64,000 nucleotides of DNA from Candidatus Woesearchaeota archaeon (GCA_016188215.1 JACPIF010000011.1:94142-158141), one strand, 5' to 3'; numbered from the stretch's first letter, positions 16,452 through 25,515 are shown. Translations and numbers: made by a program. The notes: generated by a model from the sequence alone, not told the origin.

Positions 16452-17819
16452 ATGACAATGGTGACAGTGGGAAAATTTGGAGGGGAACCGTTAAAGGATG
16501 CAAAAAGCCTGGTTTGGGTAGTTGAGAACATAATTGCAAAGGACCCGGATTTAAGGGTAATTGTTCCCTCTGCACCTGCTGGCATAACTAATCTGCTTAC
16601 TAAGGCAGCTGAACACAGGTATCGTGGGCAAGATGGCATGCAAGAAATAGACGAAGTTAATGGACAATTTAAACAAACAGCGCATGACATAAGAATGGCG
16701 CTCAGTGAACTTCAATTTGAGGAATTGTCCAGGGCCATAAGAGAGGATGGGGGTTATAAAACAGAAAAGCAGTATGTCGATGCTATTGCTCCCCATGGGG
16801 AAAGGAGAAATGCGCGCATGCTTGCTCATGTAATGGGTCAAGCGGGTTTGAAAACTGCAATTTATTTCCCAGAAAGTGGGTTGATTACAGATGGAAGATT
16901 TGGAAATGCTAAGGTTCTCCCTGAATCTTATGCAAAAGTTGGTTCTAATATTAGGGACTTGCTTCAACAGGAATTTAGAGTCATAGTTCCGGGATTCTAT
17001 GGGGTTGATCATAGAGGTAGCTTTACTACTTTCAAGCGCGGAGGTTCTGATTATTCAGAAGCAGTCATTGCAAACGCAATTGATGCAGATCTTGCAGAAA
17101 ATTATAAGGATGTTGATGGTGTCAAGCAGGCAGACCCGACCGTTGTAAAAAATGCTGAAACAATTGCGCACATGAACTATGACGAACTTGAGGAGATGGG
17201 TATGATAGGTTCTAAAGTAATCCAGTTTGATGCGATAGCTCCTCTGATAGCAAAAGGAATTCCTTTAAGGGTTCGAAGTGTCAGGCACCTTGATAGAAAG
17301 GGCACATTGATTGATGGCAATGGCTCGAAAGGCTATGCTGGAATCACTGGGATTTCGCATAGAGATAACTGTTATCGTCTGAGTTTATTCAGAAGGGGTA
17401 TCTCAAATGTTAGGGGATACGGTGCCGCTTTCTATAATGAATTAAGCGAGCATGGGGTATCGTATGCGTATACAGCCGATGCAAGCAACACGATAGAGGT
17501 CCTTCTTCATTCGGTAAGGCAAGATAAGGTGGAAGAAGTACGGGAGGCATTGTTGACTAATCCAACACTTTCTCCGGATAGTGTAACTGTTCAGAGCGGC
17601 AAAACCATCATTGGCGTAGTAGCGCAGGGTTTGGAAATGCAACCTGGAGTTGGATACGCATTAATGGGTATCCTTAAGCAGGATGATGTAAATATTGAAC
17701 GTCTTGCCCAAGGCGGTCCACATAGTATATACTTTGTAGTTGACGGGAAAAATGGTCATCAAGCTGTGCGTGCTCTTTATCAGGGCCTGAGGGAGCAGGA
17801 TGCCTTCAAGAAGTACTAA
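16452..17819 (+). CDS. lysC: Aspartate kinase
   Basis: 455 residues. Phosphorylates aspartate, the first step towards lysine, threonine and methionine. Starts with the kinase signature VGKFGG, contains the amino-acid-kinase fold over ~300 residues (FTTFKRGGSDYSEAVIANAI is the aspartate/nucleotide region), then two ACT domains (GVVAQGLEMQPGVGYALMG and following) that normally bind the end-product inhibitor. GGTG at 16446-16449 can serve as ribosome site; it lies 2 bases from the ATG at 16452 and 8 from a second ATG at 16458, so the latter (MVTVGKFGG) may be the true start. Confidence 0.9.
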   Translation: MTMVTVGKFGGEPLKDAKSLVWVVENIIAKDPDLRVIVPSAPAGITNLLTKAAEHRYRGQDGMQEIDEVNGQFKQTAHDIRMALSELQFEELSRAIREDGGYKTEKQYVDAIAPHGERRNARMLAHVMGQAGLKTAIYFPESGLITDGRFGNAKVLPESYAKVGSNIRDLLQQEFRVIVPGFYGVDHRGSFTTFKRGGSDYSEAVIANAIDADLAENYKDVDGVKQADPTVVKNAETIAHMNYDELEEMGMIGSKVIQFDAIAPLIAKGIPLRVRSVRHLDRKGTLIDGNGSKGYAGITGISHRDNCYRLSLFRRGISNVRGYGAAFYNELSEHGVSYAYTADASNTIEVLLHSVRQDKVEEVREALLTNPTLSPDSVTVQSGKTIIGVVAQGLEMQPGVGYALMGILKQDDVNIERLAQGGPHSIYFVVDGKNGHQAVRALYQGLREQDAFKKY

Positions 17820-17923
17820 GTTAACTCGCCGCAAAAAACAGCATTTCAATTTTTTGTGCTCGGTAGAAAACTTTATAAATTAATAGCTGCCTCCAAAGTG
17901 CTATATCTAATAGTTGTGGGACT

Positions 17924-18931
17924 ATGGATGGACTAACATATGTTATTGATGTTGCTCCCATGACTGTCCAGAGAAGGGGACAGTGGCCGAGCAAAAGATT
18001 CAGTGACCACCTGCCGTCACTCTTTTTTGCTGATTTCATCTGTCGGGGAGGTTCTATAGAGGGAGTAACGGCTGACACGAGGAATGGGCACCTCGTCGTG
18101 CCGGTCGTTGACTGTAAGGATGGCAGCTATGAGCACTGGAAGCCGCAGATAATGGCTGATTTCTCACGCGTGGTGGATCCTGCGTCATTACACCTCATTG
18201 ACGAGCGTGCAATAAAGGAGCTTCCGCTGAACAAATGGAATTTTAGCCAACATCCTCTCTATGAAACATGGATGCGGTTCTTGAATTCCATACCGATTGC
18301 ATTCCTCGAGCTGATAGATAGGCAGGACCTGGCAGAGAAAGGGTATCCAAATGTGCAGCAGCAAGCGGGAAAAGTTCAAGGCCTACAGGGAACCCTTTCA
18401 TGCACCATGGCTGAACTGCTGGTCTATGTAGCGAAAATTGACTTGCTGCGGCAGCGAACTGCTGATATTAAAGATCCCACAGTACTGCTCACCGCGTACC
18501 ATGAGGAGTACCTGCCATTATACGGGGCCCGGAGCCCTTTTAGGGAAGCTATCCCACATATTGAAGCAGCCCTCAATGAAACGTTTGCAGCCTCCTCTAT
18601 TCACTTGGTTCCCCTCATGTACCTAACAAATTCAGGCAGGTTTAATCTACCCGAGTATGACGCTGCGCGGTATGCGCAGTTGACGCCTGAAGCGCAGCTG
18701 GATGTGTATGTCCGTAATGTGCTGTGGGTTGCGACAACATCACATGCCTTGGACCAGGGAGATATACATGATGCGGATAAGGCGCGGGCGCTTCTGCACG
18801 AAAGGCTGAAAGGGCATATGCAAAGGGATAGGGAGAGAATGTATGCAATGGCAAACCTTGTAGGGGCTTCTCTGACAGAGCGCGATCAATATCAAAATGC
18901 ATCGAAGTTGGTGCACGACACGGTGATGTAA
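17924..18931 (+). CDS. Hypothetical protein coupled to lysS
   Basis: 335 residues, soluble, no family recognised. Visible features: an N-terminal beta-rich segment (GLTYVIDVAPMTVQRR), VTADTRNGHLVVPVVDCKDG, and a mainly helical C-terminal two thirds. It ends 1 base before the lysS ATG, so the two are surely one operon. A TATA-like ACTTTATAAAT is found at about 17868-17878. Position between aspartate kinase and LysRS suggests a link with lysine supply or tRNA charging, but nothing in the sequence shows a reaction. Confidence 0.75.
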   Translation: MDGLTYVIDVAPMTVQRRGQWPSKRFSDHLPSLFFADFICRGGSIEGVTADTRNGHLVVPVVDCKDGSYEHWKPQIMADFSRVVDPASLHLIDERAIKELPLNKWNFSQHPLYETWMRFLNSIPIAFLELIDRQDLAEKGYPNVQQQAGKVQGLQGTLSCTMAELLVYVAKIDLLRQRTADIKDPTVLLTAYHEEYLPLYGARSPFREAIPHIEAALNETFAASSIHLVPLMYLTNSGRFNLPEYDAARYAQLTPEAQLDVYVRNVLWVATTSHALDQGDIHDADKARALLHERLKGHMQRDRERMYAMANLVGASLTERDQYQNASKLVHDTVM

Positions 18932-18932
18932 C

Positions 18933-20411
18933 ATGTCAGGTGAATTGCAGAGCAGGGTACAGACACTAGAAAAAGTCAGAGAGTTAGGCATGAATCCATT
19001 TCCGCATGCCTATAGGCGCACGCATGTGCTTGCTGAAGTGCATGATCAGACTAACTATGCATCGGTTGCAGGTAGAATCATGGGTATCAGGGATCATGGC
19101 CGGACAACATTCATGACAATCCAGGATACCTCGGGACAGCTCCAGCTATATTTTATGAAAGATATTAATGACCCAAGTCGTTATGATACCATGCGTGAGA
19201 TATTCCATAGAGGTGATTTCATAGGGGCATCAGGTAGGGTTTTCAGGACTCGTCGCGGTGAGCTCACAGTTGAGGTTCAGGATTACACGTTTCTTTCGAA
19301 GTCGCTTCGCCCGCTGCCAGAGAAGCATGCAGGCTTGCGGGACACTGAGATCAGGTATAGGCACCGGACCCTTGACTTGATCGCCAACCCCGAATCACGG
19401 GAAGTGTTCATAAAGCGCAGCCAGGCGATAAGCCTTATGCGCCAGTTCCTAGATGCGCACGGTTACCTTGAGATTGAAACCCCATTGATTCAACCAATCT
19501 ACGGCGGAGCAAACGCAAGGCCTTTCATAACAAAGATACATGCTTTGGACGATCAGGTTGCGTATCTCCAGATATCTCCTGAACTATACCTGAAACGGTT
19601 GCTTATCGGTGGTCTTGATCGAGTATATGCCTTGACGAAGAACTTCAGGAACGAGGGAATAGATACAACCCATAATCCAGAGTTTACCATGATGGAATGC
19701 TATGCAGCATACGCGGATTACCATGACATGATGGATCTGACCGAGCGCATGTACGAATTTATCTTCAAGAAAATTAACGGTACTACGGCAGTGGTGCACA
19801 GGGATGCAAGCGGTGTTGAGCATTCCATTGACGTCAAGACTCCATGGAGGCGCATTCGCATCTATGAAGCCCTTGAACAAATTGTAGGAGTTAATCCTAC
19901 CGGCTTGAGTCCTGATAAATTGAGAGAGGTTGTGCAACAGCGCCGTCTGCTCCCGGGCATTGATTCTGGAAGGATGGCAAAGTGGGAATTGGTGATGGAG
20001 CTGGTTCGCCTGCATGTTGAACCTACATTGATACAGCCGACGTTCCTGCTGGATCACCCTCAGGAGACCACGCCTCTCTGTAAGGTACACCGGGAAAATC
20101 CCGATCTGATAGAGCGGTTTGAACCTTACATCGTCGGCATGGAGATAGGGAACGCGTACACTGAGCTGAACGATCCAATACACCAGAAAAGGCTCCTTGA
20201 GCAACAGGCACAGCTTCGCGAGAAAGGGGATGAAGAAGCTCACCCCATGGATAAGGATTTTATTTACGCCATGGAGCATGGCATGCCACCAACGGGTGGG
20301 CTCGGACTGGGTATTGATAGGCTTGTTATGCTCCTTACCAGACAGTATTCAATTAAAGATGTTATTGCATTCCCCATGATGAGGGTAGAGGAAAATGGCC
20401 ATAACGGTTAG
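18933..20411 (+). CDS. lysS: Class II lysyl-tRNA synthetase
   Basis: 492 residues. Charges tRNA-Lys. N-terminal OB-fold anticodon domain (VAGRIMGIRDHGRTTFMTI), then the class II catalytic core: motif 1 GYLEIETPLIQPIYGGANAR, motif 2 FRNEGIDTTHNPEFTMMECY, motif 3 GLGLGIDRLVMLL. Many archaea use the unrelated class I enzyme, so this bacterial/eukaryal-type form is worth noting as a lineage trait or transfer. Follows the 335-residue gene by 1 base and ends convergently, 8 bases from the next gene. Confidence 0.95.
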   Translation: MSGELQSRVQTLEKVRELGMNPFPHAYRRTHVLAEVHDQTNYASVAGRIMGIRDHGRTTFMTIQDTSGQLQLYFMKDINDPSRYDTMREIFHRGDFIGASGRVFRTRRGELTVEVQDYTFLSKSLRPLPEKHAGLRDTEIRYRHRTLDLIANPESREVFIKRSQAISLMRQFLDAHGYLEIETPLIQPIYGGANARPFITKIHALDDQVAYLQISPELYLKRLLIGGLDRVYALTKNFRNEGIDTTHNPEFTMMECYAAYADYHDMMDLTERMYEFIFKKINGTTAVVHRDASGVEHSIDVKTPWRRIRIYEALEQIVGVNPTGLSPDKLREVVQQRRLLPGIDSGRMAKWELVMELVRLHVEPTLIQPTFLLDHPQETTPLCKVHRENPDLIERFEPYIVGMEIGNAYTELNDPIHQKRLLEQQAQLREKGDEEAHPMDKDFIYAMEHGMPPTGGLGLGIDRLVMLLTRQYSIKDVIAFPMMRVEENGHNG

Positions 20412-20419
20412 GTAGAACA

Positions 20420-20977
20420 TCAATCATCAAATAGGTTAAAAGCTTCCTCAAAGTGCCCATGTATCAGGAGATTGAATATGTGCACGAGTGCAGTTCTCTT
20501 TCCGTCTGGATTCTTGAACAGGTATAATCCCCTGTTCAGATCCAGTGGTTGGAATTGATCAGCATTATACACGGAGACGCATGTCTTGTTCTGGTATCGC
20601 CTGGGTCCCTGCGTACCGAGAATATGGATGAGCATATCCTCAGTAGAAAGGTGCAACTTATCAGCTTCTGGGAATTGGCTTTCTTCCCACTTATGCGAAT
20701 CCGAGCTTCGGTCTGTCCCTTTCAATACTACGTACTCCAGCCTTCCCGGGTCAAAGCAGCGGTACAAAAGAGACGGATTGTAGATGCTCCTTTCCTTTAG
20801 GCTCTGGAGCAGAAGCTTTGTAACGGCACGCTCAAACTGCCCATGGGCGGGTACAGCAAGCTCTCGCATAAGCACTCCTCCTGCAATGTAATCTCCAGAG
20901 GCAACAGCCTCAGCAGTAATCCTAGAAAACGGTATGCTTGCCAATGGGATACCGTATGCTGGTAGGAGAGTCTCCAT
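20420..20977 (-). CDS. Hypothetical protein
   Basis: 185 residues, soluble, not recognised. It has a helical start (ITAEAVASGDYIAGGVLMREL), a central STEDMLIHILGTQG motif, and a Phe-rich helical end (HIFNLLIHGHFEEAFNLFDD). Convergent with lysS and divergent from homoserine dehydrogenase, so it is likely transcribed alone. Confidence 0.55.
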   Translation of the reverse strand: METLLPAYGIPLASIPFSRITAEAVASGDYIAGGVLMRELAVPAHGQFERAVTKLLLQSLKERSIYNPSLLYRCFDPGRLEYVVLKGTDRSSDSHKWEESQFPEADKLHLSTEDMLIHILGTQGPRRYQNKTCVSVYNADQFQPLDLNRGLYLFKNPDGKRTALVHIFNLLIHGHFEEAFNLFDD

Positions 20978-21070
20978 TCATTTCATGAAAAATTTACTTT
21001 CCTATTAATATTTTGTGTTGTGAAAATGTCAGTTTCTCATTTGTCGCTCCGTTTTGTCCCATTTTGTCAT

Positions 21071-21081
21071 AAACTTTAAAA
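21071..21081 (+). promoter_or_regulatory. TATA box of homoserine dehydrogenase
   Basis: AAACTTTAAAA lies 25-35 bases before the ATG at 21106, the spacing of a leaderless archaeal transcript. Just upstream, TTTGTC occurs three times within 30 bases (about 21041-21068), a possible binding site. Confidence 0.5.
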
Positions 21082-21105
21082 GTCTCTTGTTCATGTCACG
21101 TCCTT

Positions 21106-22407
21106 ATGTGGGTCAAAGTAGGGATTCTGGGAGCAGGCACCGTTGGAAGCGGAGTATTTGAGTCTTTGACGAGCGGTCATTTCAGGCGCATTTCTGACAG
21201 TTACTCTGTAGGGGTTAGCAAGGTCTTGATTAAAAATTCAGAGAAAGCCAGGTCACGAGATATGCAACCTTACCTCACTACCTCCTTCAATGAGGTTCTT
21301 GAAGAGAGCGACATTGTTATTGAGCTCATGGGTGGCATCAACCCCGCTATGGAGTACATGCTTGAGGCTATCAGGAAAGGGAAAGGGGTGATAACGGCAA
21401 ACAAGGCTGTCATCGCCTCGCATGGAAAGGAACTGTTTGAGCAGGCGGTGCAAAGTGGCACCAACATCCGCTTTGGAGCAGCCGCAGGAGGCGGCCTGCA
21501 ACTTGTGGATAGGCTGTTCTCCTCGGCAGACAACATTAGGAAGGTCCAGATGATTATCAACGCCACCAGTAACTATGTACTTACGGGAATGAAAAACCTA
21601 CAGTTTCAGGAAGTAATCGCTGAGGCCCAGCGACTCGGCTATGCAGAGCAGGATTACCACTCAGATATATCTGGCATCGACAGCGCATACAAGCTTGCTA
21701 TTGTTGCCACACTTGCCTTCAATCAAGTGGTGGACCCGAGAAAGCTCTTTGAGAGCGGTCGGGTCCGGGGGATTGAGGATGTAATAAGGGAGGATTTTGA
21801 AGCGGCCCGGCAGTTCGGTTTTGACATCAAGCTCCTTGCGATAGCAGAAAAGAATCAGGAAACGTATGATATCAGGGTAGAGCCCTGCTTTGTTCCTGTA
21901 GGCAACAAGCAATATGGCACGCACCAGTTGGCCGAAGTGCATGGAGTATTTAATGCAGCAATCATTGATGGCCAGCTTTCCGGTATTCAGAAATTTGAAG
22001 GAAGAGGAGCCGGCAAGGAGCCCACGACAAGTGCTGTGCTCTATGATCTGAAAAAAGTCCTGGATAATATGGCTAAGGGAAAAATTGATGAAATTCATAG
22101 TTGGTCAAATCCGCCTGCCAGCATCTCTGATATGGACACTTCAGTAGTGACCGGTTGCATAAGGACCGTATCATCAGACAGACCCCTGACTGTCCATTAT
22201 ATTACAGGGATTCTAGGGCATGAGGGCCTGAACCTTGGCAATGTTTACCAAAAGCGGGGCATCCATTCTGGTGACTTTACTCCAGACTGGTTCTTTTTTG
22301 ATCCAATTAGCCTGGATGCTGTTCACCGAGCACTGTCAAAGCTGGAAGCTTCAGATTTTGTACAAGGCAAACCAGTATTTTACCGCATTGAGCCAGAACT
22401 TAAATAG
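21106..22407 (+). CDS. hom: Homoserine dehydrogenase
   Basis: 433 residues. Reduces aspartate semialdehyde to homoserine, the branch to threonine and methionine. Rossmann motif GAGTVG (9-14), the NAD(P)-binding MGG and ITANKAVIA blocks, and the catalytic segment DYHSDISGIDSAYKLAI with its Asp and Lys. The last ~90 residues (RPLTVHYITGILGHEGLNLG) form an ACT-like regulatory end. Start fixed by the TATA box 30 bases upstream. dapF follows 67 bases later with its own promoter. Confidence 0.9.
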   Translation: MWVKVGILGAGTVGSGVFESLTSGHFRRISDSYSVGVSKVLIKNSEKARSRDMQPYLTTSFNEVLEESDIVIELMGGINPAMEYMLEAIRKGKGVITANKAVIASHGKELFEQAVQSGTNIRFGAAAGGGLQLVDRLFSSADNIRKVQMIINATSNYVLTGMKNLQFQEVIAEAQRLGYAEQDYHSDISGIDSAYKLAIVATLAFNQVVDPRKLFESGRVRGIEDVIREDFEAARQFGFDIKLLAIAEKNQETYDIRVEPCFVPVGNKQYGTHQLAEVHGVFNAAIIDGQLSGIQKFEGRGAGKEPTTSAVLYDLKKVLDNMAKGKIDEIHSWSNPPASISDMDTSVVTGCIRTVSSDRPLTVHYITGILGHEGLNLGNVYQKRGIHSGDFTPDWFFFDPISLDAVHRALSKLEASDFVQGKPVFYRIEPELK

Positions 22408-22410
22408 AGG

Positions 22411-22439
22411 GTATATAATATTTTGTTATTATAATAACA
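22411..22439 (+). promoter_or_regulatory. dapF promoter with 16-bp palindromic operator candidate
   Basis: TATA-like GTATATAATATT (22411-22422) is followed directly by the perfect palindrome TGTTATTATAATAACA (22424-22439), ahead of the ATG at 22475. The palindrome lies between TATA and the expected transcription start, where a bound protein would block initiation. The same motif, less perfect, has the same place before the ACT-domain gene. Confidence 0.6.
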
Positions 22440-22474
22440 CTAAGTTTTTAATATGCTTAAGCTTTTGGCCCATT

Positions 22475-23374
22475 ATGCAGCTTGCATTTGAAAAGTATCA
22501 AACCAACGGAAATGATTTCATCATAATTGATGAGCGCAGGGTCTTACTTTTTTCAGATAGTGACAGGGGCAGGGTAGCAAGGGTGCTATGTAATCGGAAA
22601 ACTGGAATAGGCGCAGACAGCGTATTATTCCTTTCCTCATCACAGAAGGCTGATGTCCGCATGAGGATTTTCGAAGCTGATGAGTCTGAATCTGATATGT
22701 GCGGCAACGGGCTTTGTAGCATCGGGGATTTTATCGCTTCTAGGTCTGGCCTAAGCAACATCACCGTCGAGACTAACGTAGGTATATACGAGGTTAGCAA
22801 GAACGAAGGAGACTTGTACTGTATCAGGATGGGCTCCCTGCAGCCGCTTCATGACTATATTAATGAAGAAACGCTGCAGGGCGGTTACGTGTATCCCTCT
22901 ATCTTCAAGACAAGCCTTCTTAAGGTACCGGTGTATATCCTGAGGGTTGGTGAGCCTCATGCAGTTCTTTTCGTGCATGACGTTGAGGCCTTTCCCATAG
23001 ACTCATTCCTGAAGATCATCCAGGACCGGGTCCTTTTTCCGCACGGAATTAACATAAATTTTGTGCAGATCCTTAAGCAAAACCACATTAAGATGCGGAC
23101 TATTGAGCGGGGTGTATGGGACGAGACCCTAAGCTGCGGCACAGGGGCTACATCAGTTGCTATGCTATACGCGCACCTGAACTATATGCCCGATGCAGTA
23201 ACCATAGAGACGAGCAGTGGCCAGACAACAGTTAGCCTTAAAGAAGGTATTGCCTACCTTGCTGCCCGCGGGGCACATGTATTTTCCGGGACAGTGAAGC
23301 TCGTGCTTCCAAAAAAGCTCCCATCACTAAGAACTTATGATGGAAAGAGCAAGACTGAACATGGAATCTGTTAA
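22475..23374 (+). CDS. dapF: Diaminopimelate epimerase
   Basis: 299 residues. Converts LL- to meso-diaminopimelate, the last step but one in lysine synthesis. The two catalytic cysteines are present: Cys76 in DMCGNG and Cys221 in SCGTGATS. The start at 22475 (MQLAFEKYQTNGNDF) is the family start; an upstream in-frame ATG at 22235 would overlap hom by 170 bases. With lysC, hom and lysS nearby, it shows that this archaeon makes lysine by the DAP route, at least in part; dapA, dapB and the middle enzymes are not in the window. Confidence 0.93.
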   Translation: MQLAFEKYQTNGNDFIIIDERRVLLFSDSDRGRVARVLCNRKTGIGADSVLFLSSSQKADVRMRIFEADESESDMCGNGLCSIGDFIASRSGLSNITVETNVGIYEVSKNEGDLYCIRMGSLQPLHDYINEETLQGGYVYPSIFKTSLLKVPVYILRVGEPHAVLFVHDVEAFPIDSFLKIIQDRVLFPHGININFVQILKQNHIKMRTIERGVWDETLSCGTGATSVAMLYAHLNYMPDAVTIETSSGQTTVSLKEGIAYLAARGAHVFSGTVKLVLPKKLPSLRTYDGKSKTEHGIC

Positions 23375-23446
23375 TTCCCTCTTTCCTATACCAATATACC
23401 AATCAATAGAAAGCTTTATAAATCATTTCTTCAATAATAGCTCCGC

Positions 23447-24088
23447 ATGGTAGAGTCAGTTACGCGCGATATTGTTCAGCATCGGTATCAGGATATTCCG
23501 CTGGGAAATTATATTGAGGCTGCTCCCCGCTTCAGGGTCAAGTACAAGGATTACTTCCATATGAAGAACTTGTACATCATGATGCGCGAATGGCTCATTG
23601 AGGAGGGGTTTGTCCCAAGGACAGACACAGAATTCAATGAGGAGCTTTATTTGCAGCGCGAGCATCAGAAGGCAGGCGAGGAGCTCTGGATCTGGTGGAG
23701 GTTCATCAAAAAACCTCATCGTGGCGGTAATTACTGGGCATATTCCCTTGACATAGATTTCCACGTCATTCTTTTAAGGGAAGTTGAAGTCATGCATCAG
23801 GGCGTTAAGTACAAGACAAATTGGGGCGAGCCTGAAATTATAATGACTGCCCGCCTGATAGAAGATTATGAAGGGTTATGGAGAAAAAACGCTTTCATGT
23901 CAGAGTTGCACAAGATTTTCATCAAAAGGCTGTTCAAGAAAGAGCTTGAATCGCATCGCCTGGAGCTCTACAGGGAAGTCTACCGGTTGCAGGAAGCAAT
24001 CAAGACATACTTCAAGCTCAAGACCTTCCTGCCTGAGCCCGAACTCCAGAAATGGTGGCCGCAGCAGGGCATCGGTGAGGTTGAATAA
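23447..24088 (+). CDS. Paralogue family member 1, unknown function
   Basis: 213 residues. Shares a layout with the next two genes: a segment like F(x)LYxMMxxWLxEEGF, a central WxxWRxxxKP/xxY motif with aromatic residues, an extended beta region, then DYEGLW and a long helical C-terminus ending in hydrophobic/aromatic repeats. No known family or catalytic motif recognised. TATA-like AGCTTTATAAATC lies 25-36 bases upstream of the ATG, so it heads the cluster. Its TAA overlaps the start of member 2 by 1 base. Confidence 0.75.
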   Translation: MVESVTRDIVQHRYQDIPLGNYIEAAPRFRVKYKDYFHMKNLYIMMREWLIEEGFVPRTDTEFNEELYLQREHQKAGEELWIWWRFIKKPHRGGNYWAYSLDIDFHVILLREVEVMHQGVKYKTNWGEPEIIMTARLIEDYEGLWRKNAFMSELHKIFIKRLFKKELESHRLELYREVYRLQEAIKTYFKLKTFLPEPELQKWWPQQGIGEVE

Positions 24089-24621
24089 TGGTCCTCATAG
24101 AATCAAAGCTGCCTCCCTGGAGATTGAAGTTCAACGGCATATTTGATTTTGACGGGCTCTACAGGCTGATGTACAACTGGTTTCAGGGCATGGGATTTTA
24201 CTTTGAAGAGGTCATGTACAAGCATAAGGTTCCCACGCCAACAGGCGCTGAGCAGGACATTGAATGGAGCGGCTGGCGCAAGATCACTGAATATTCAAGG
24301 TATTGGATCAAGCTATTCATCAAGCTGTATGACATGAAGGAGATTATAGTAGTAAAGGATGGTCAGAAGAAGAAGCTGACCAAGGCAAGGCTGATGATAG
24401 AATTTTATCCCCAGGTGGATGTTGATTATGCAGAGCGGTTCAGCAAGGAAAGCAAGCTGGCGCTGCAATTGCAGGATTTTTACCACAAGTATATTATAAA
24501 GAAGAACATCCAGAACATATGGGAAGACCAGATATGGTATTACACGCTTAAGCTTTTCACCATCATAAAGGAATACTTGGACTTTGAAAGCAAGGGCAAT
24601 GCATTTTACGATATGTGGTAG
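24088..24621 (+). CDS. Paralogue family member 2, unknown function
   Basis: 177 residues homologous by layout to its neighbours: FDGLYRLMYNWFQGMGFYFE, WSGWRKITEYSRYWIKLFIK, MKEIIVVKDGQKKKLTKARL, VDVDYAERF, and a helical tail (KYIIKKNIQ). The start overlaps the stop of member 1 (TAATG), so the two are translationally coupled. Soluble; rich in Tyr, Trp and Lys. Confidence 0.75.
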   Translation: MVLIESKLPPWRLKFNGIFDFDGLYRLMYNWFQGMGFYFEEVMYKHKVPTPTGAEQDIEWSGWRKITEYSRYWIKLFIKLYDMKEIIVVKDGQKKKLTKARLMIEFYPQVDVDYAERFSKESKLALQLQDFYHKYIIKKNIQNIWEDQIWYYTLKLFTIIKEYLDFESKGNAFYDMW

Positions 24622-24639
24622 GTGCAAAATCACCTAGCA

Positions 24640-24880
24640 CTTTAATTAAGCTGGGCATAAAGCCCAGCGAATCGGACAAGTTCGGTTCGTGGGATTGCAA
24701 ATCCCACTTAACTAAAGCGCCAGCCGATTTGGCGGCTGGGCGGGTTCGCTCTGCTCACCCACCAAGCTCACTGGCGTTCGCGCGACTTACAATCGCGCAA
24801 CAAGCGTAGTAGGCTGTCCGCAGGACTAGGATAGTGCGCGAGGCTTGCCGAGCGCAAACGGCGCAGCCGTCCAAATTAAG
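24640..24880. repeat. String of short hairpins between paralogues 2 and 3
   Basis: The 300 bases between the two genes hold no ORF but at least four hairpins in a row: AGCTGGGC..GCCCAGC, GTGGGATTGCAAATCCCAC, GCCAGCCGATTTGGCGGCTGG, GCGCGACTTACAATCGCGC. These are followed by GTCCGCAGGACTAGGATAGTGCG, which is nearly repeated at about 60851. GC-rich against AT-rich surroundings. Confidence 0.75.
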
Positions 24881-24922
24881 TTTAGAAAGAAAAAGAGCAT
24901 AAAGCAAGTTTAGTGCGATACA

Positions 24923-25468
24923 ATGGCAGAAAGGGAAATCGTAGTGGATCATTTAAGGCTCACTTATGAAGGCCTGTTCAACGTAACAGAGTTCTACAAG
25001 ATGCTGGATATCTGGTTCAGGGATATGGGGTATGATAAGCGCGAGCTCAAGAACATTGAGCGTGTCGGTCCTGATGGAAAGTACATAGAGATGGAATTCC
25101 TGCCGTGGAAGAAGATGACTGATTATGCTGTCAATGAGATAAGGCTGAGGATTGTCATACAGAATGTCAAGGAGGTTGAGATTGAGCAGGACGACCAGAA
25201 GGTAAAGCTTAACCAGGGCAGCATCCAGATGGTTTTTGACGGCTACCTGACGACTGACTATGAGAACAGGTGGGAAGGCAAGCCGCTCTTCTATTTCATG
25301 CGCACCCTTTTTGACAAGTACTTCTTCAGGTCATACACCTATGGCTACAGGCAGAATGTCGTTGATAACGTAAATAATCTTATCACTCAGATAAAGTCAT
25401 TCCTGAACCTTTACCGCTATACAGAGACGCCTTGGACAAAGCCCGCATACAGCTTCCCGCAGCAGTGA
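24923..25468 (+). CDS. Paralogue family member 3, unknown function
   Basis: 181 residues. FNVTEFYKMLDIWFRDMGYD, LPWKKMTDYAVNEIRLRIVI, VKEVEIEQDDQKVKLNQGSI, LTTDYENRWEGKPL and the helical KYFFRSYTYGY region align with the two upstream genes. It is separated from them by the hairpin string. No function can be assigned; three copies in a row suggest subunits of one heteromeric assembly. Confidence 0.75.
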   Translation: MAEREIVVDHLRLTYEGLFNVTEFYKMLDIWFRDMGYDKRELKNIERVGPDGKYIEMEFLPWKKMTDYAVNEIRLRIVIQNVKEVEIEQDDQKVKLNQGSIQMVFDGYLTTDYENRWEGKPLFYFMRTLFDKYFFRSYTYGYRQNVVDNVNNLITQIKSFLNLYRYTETPWTKPAYSFPQQ

Positions 25469-25515
25469 GCTAAACACAAATCTTTTTAAATCACTATCCT
25501 ACCCTTCTGCAGTGT

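Noticed and set aside
22235-22474. Longer N-terminus for dapF
   Set aside because: It would overlap hom by 170 bases and cross the TATA box and palindrome; the family starts at MQLAFEKYQTNGNDF.
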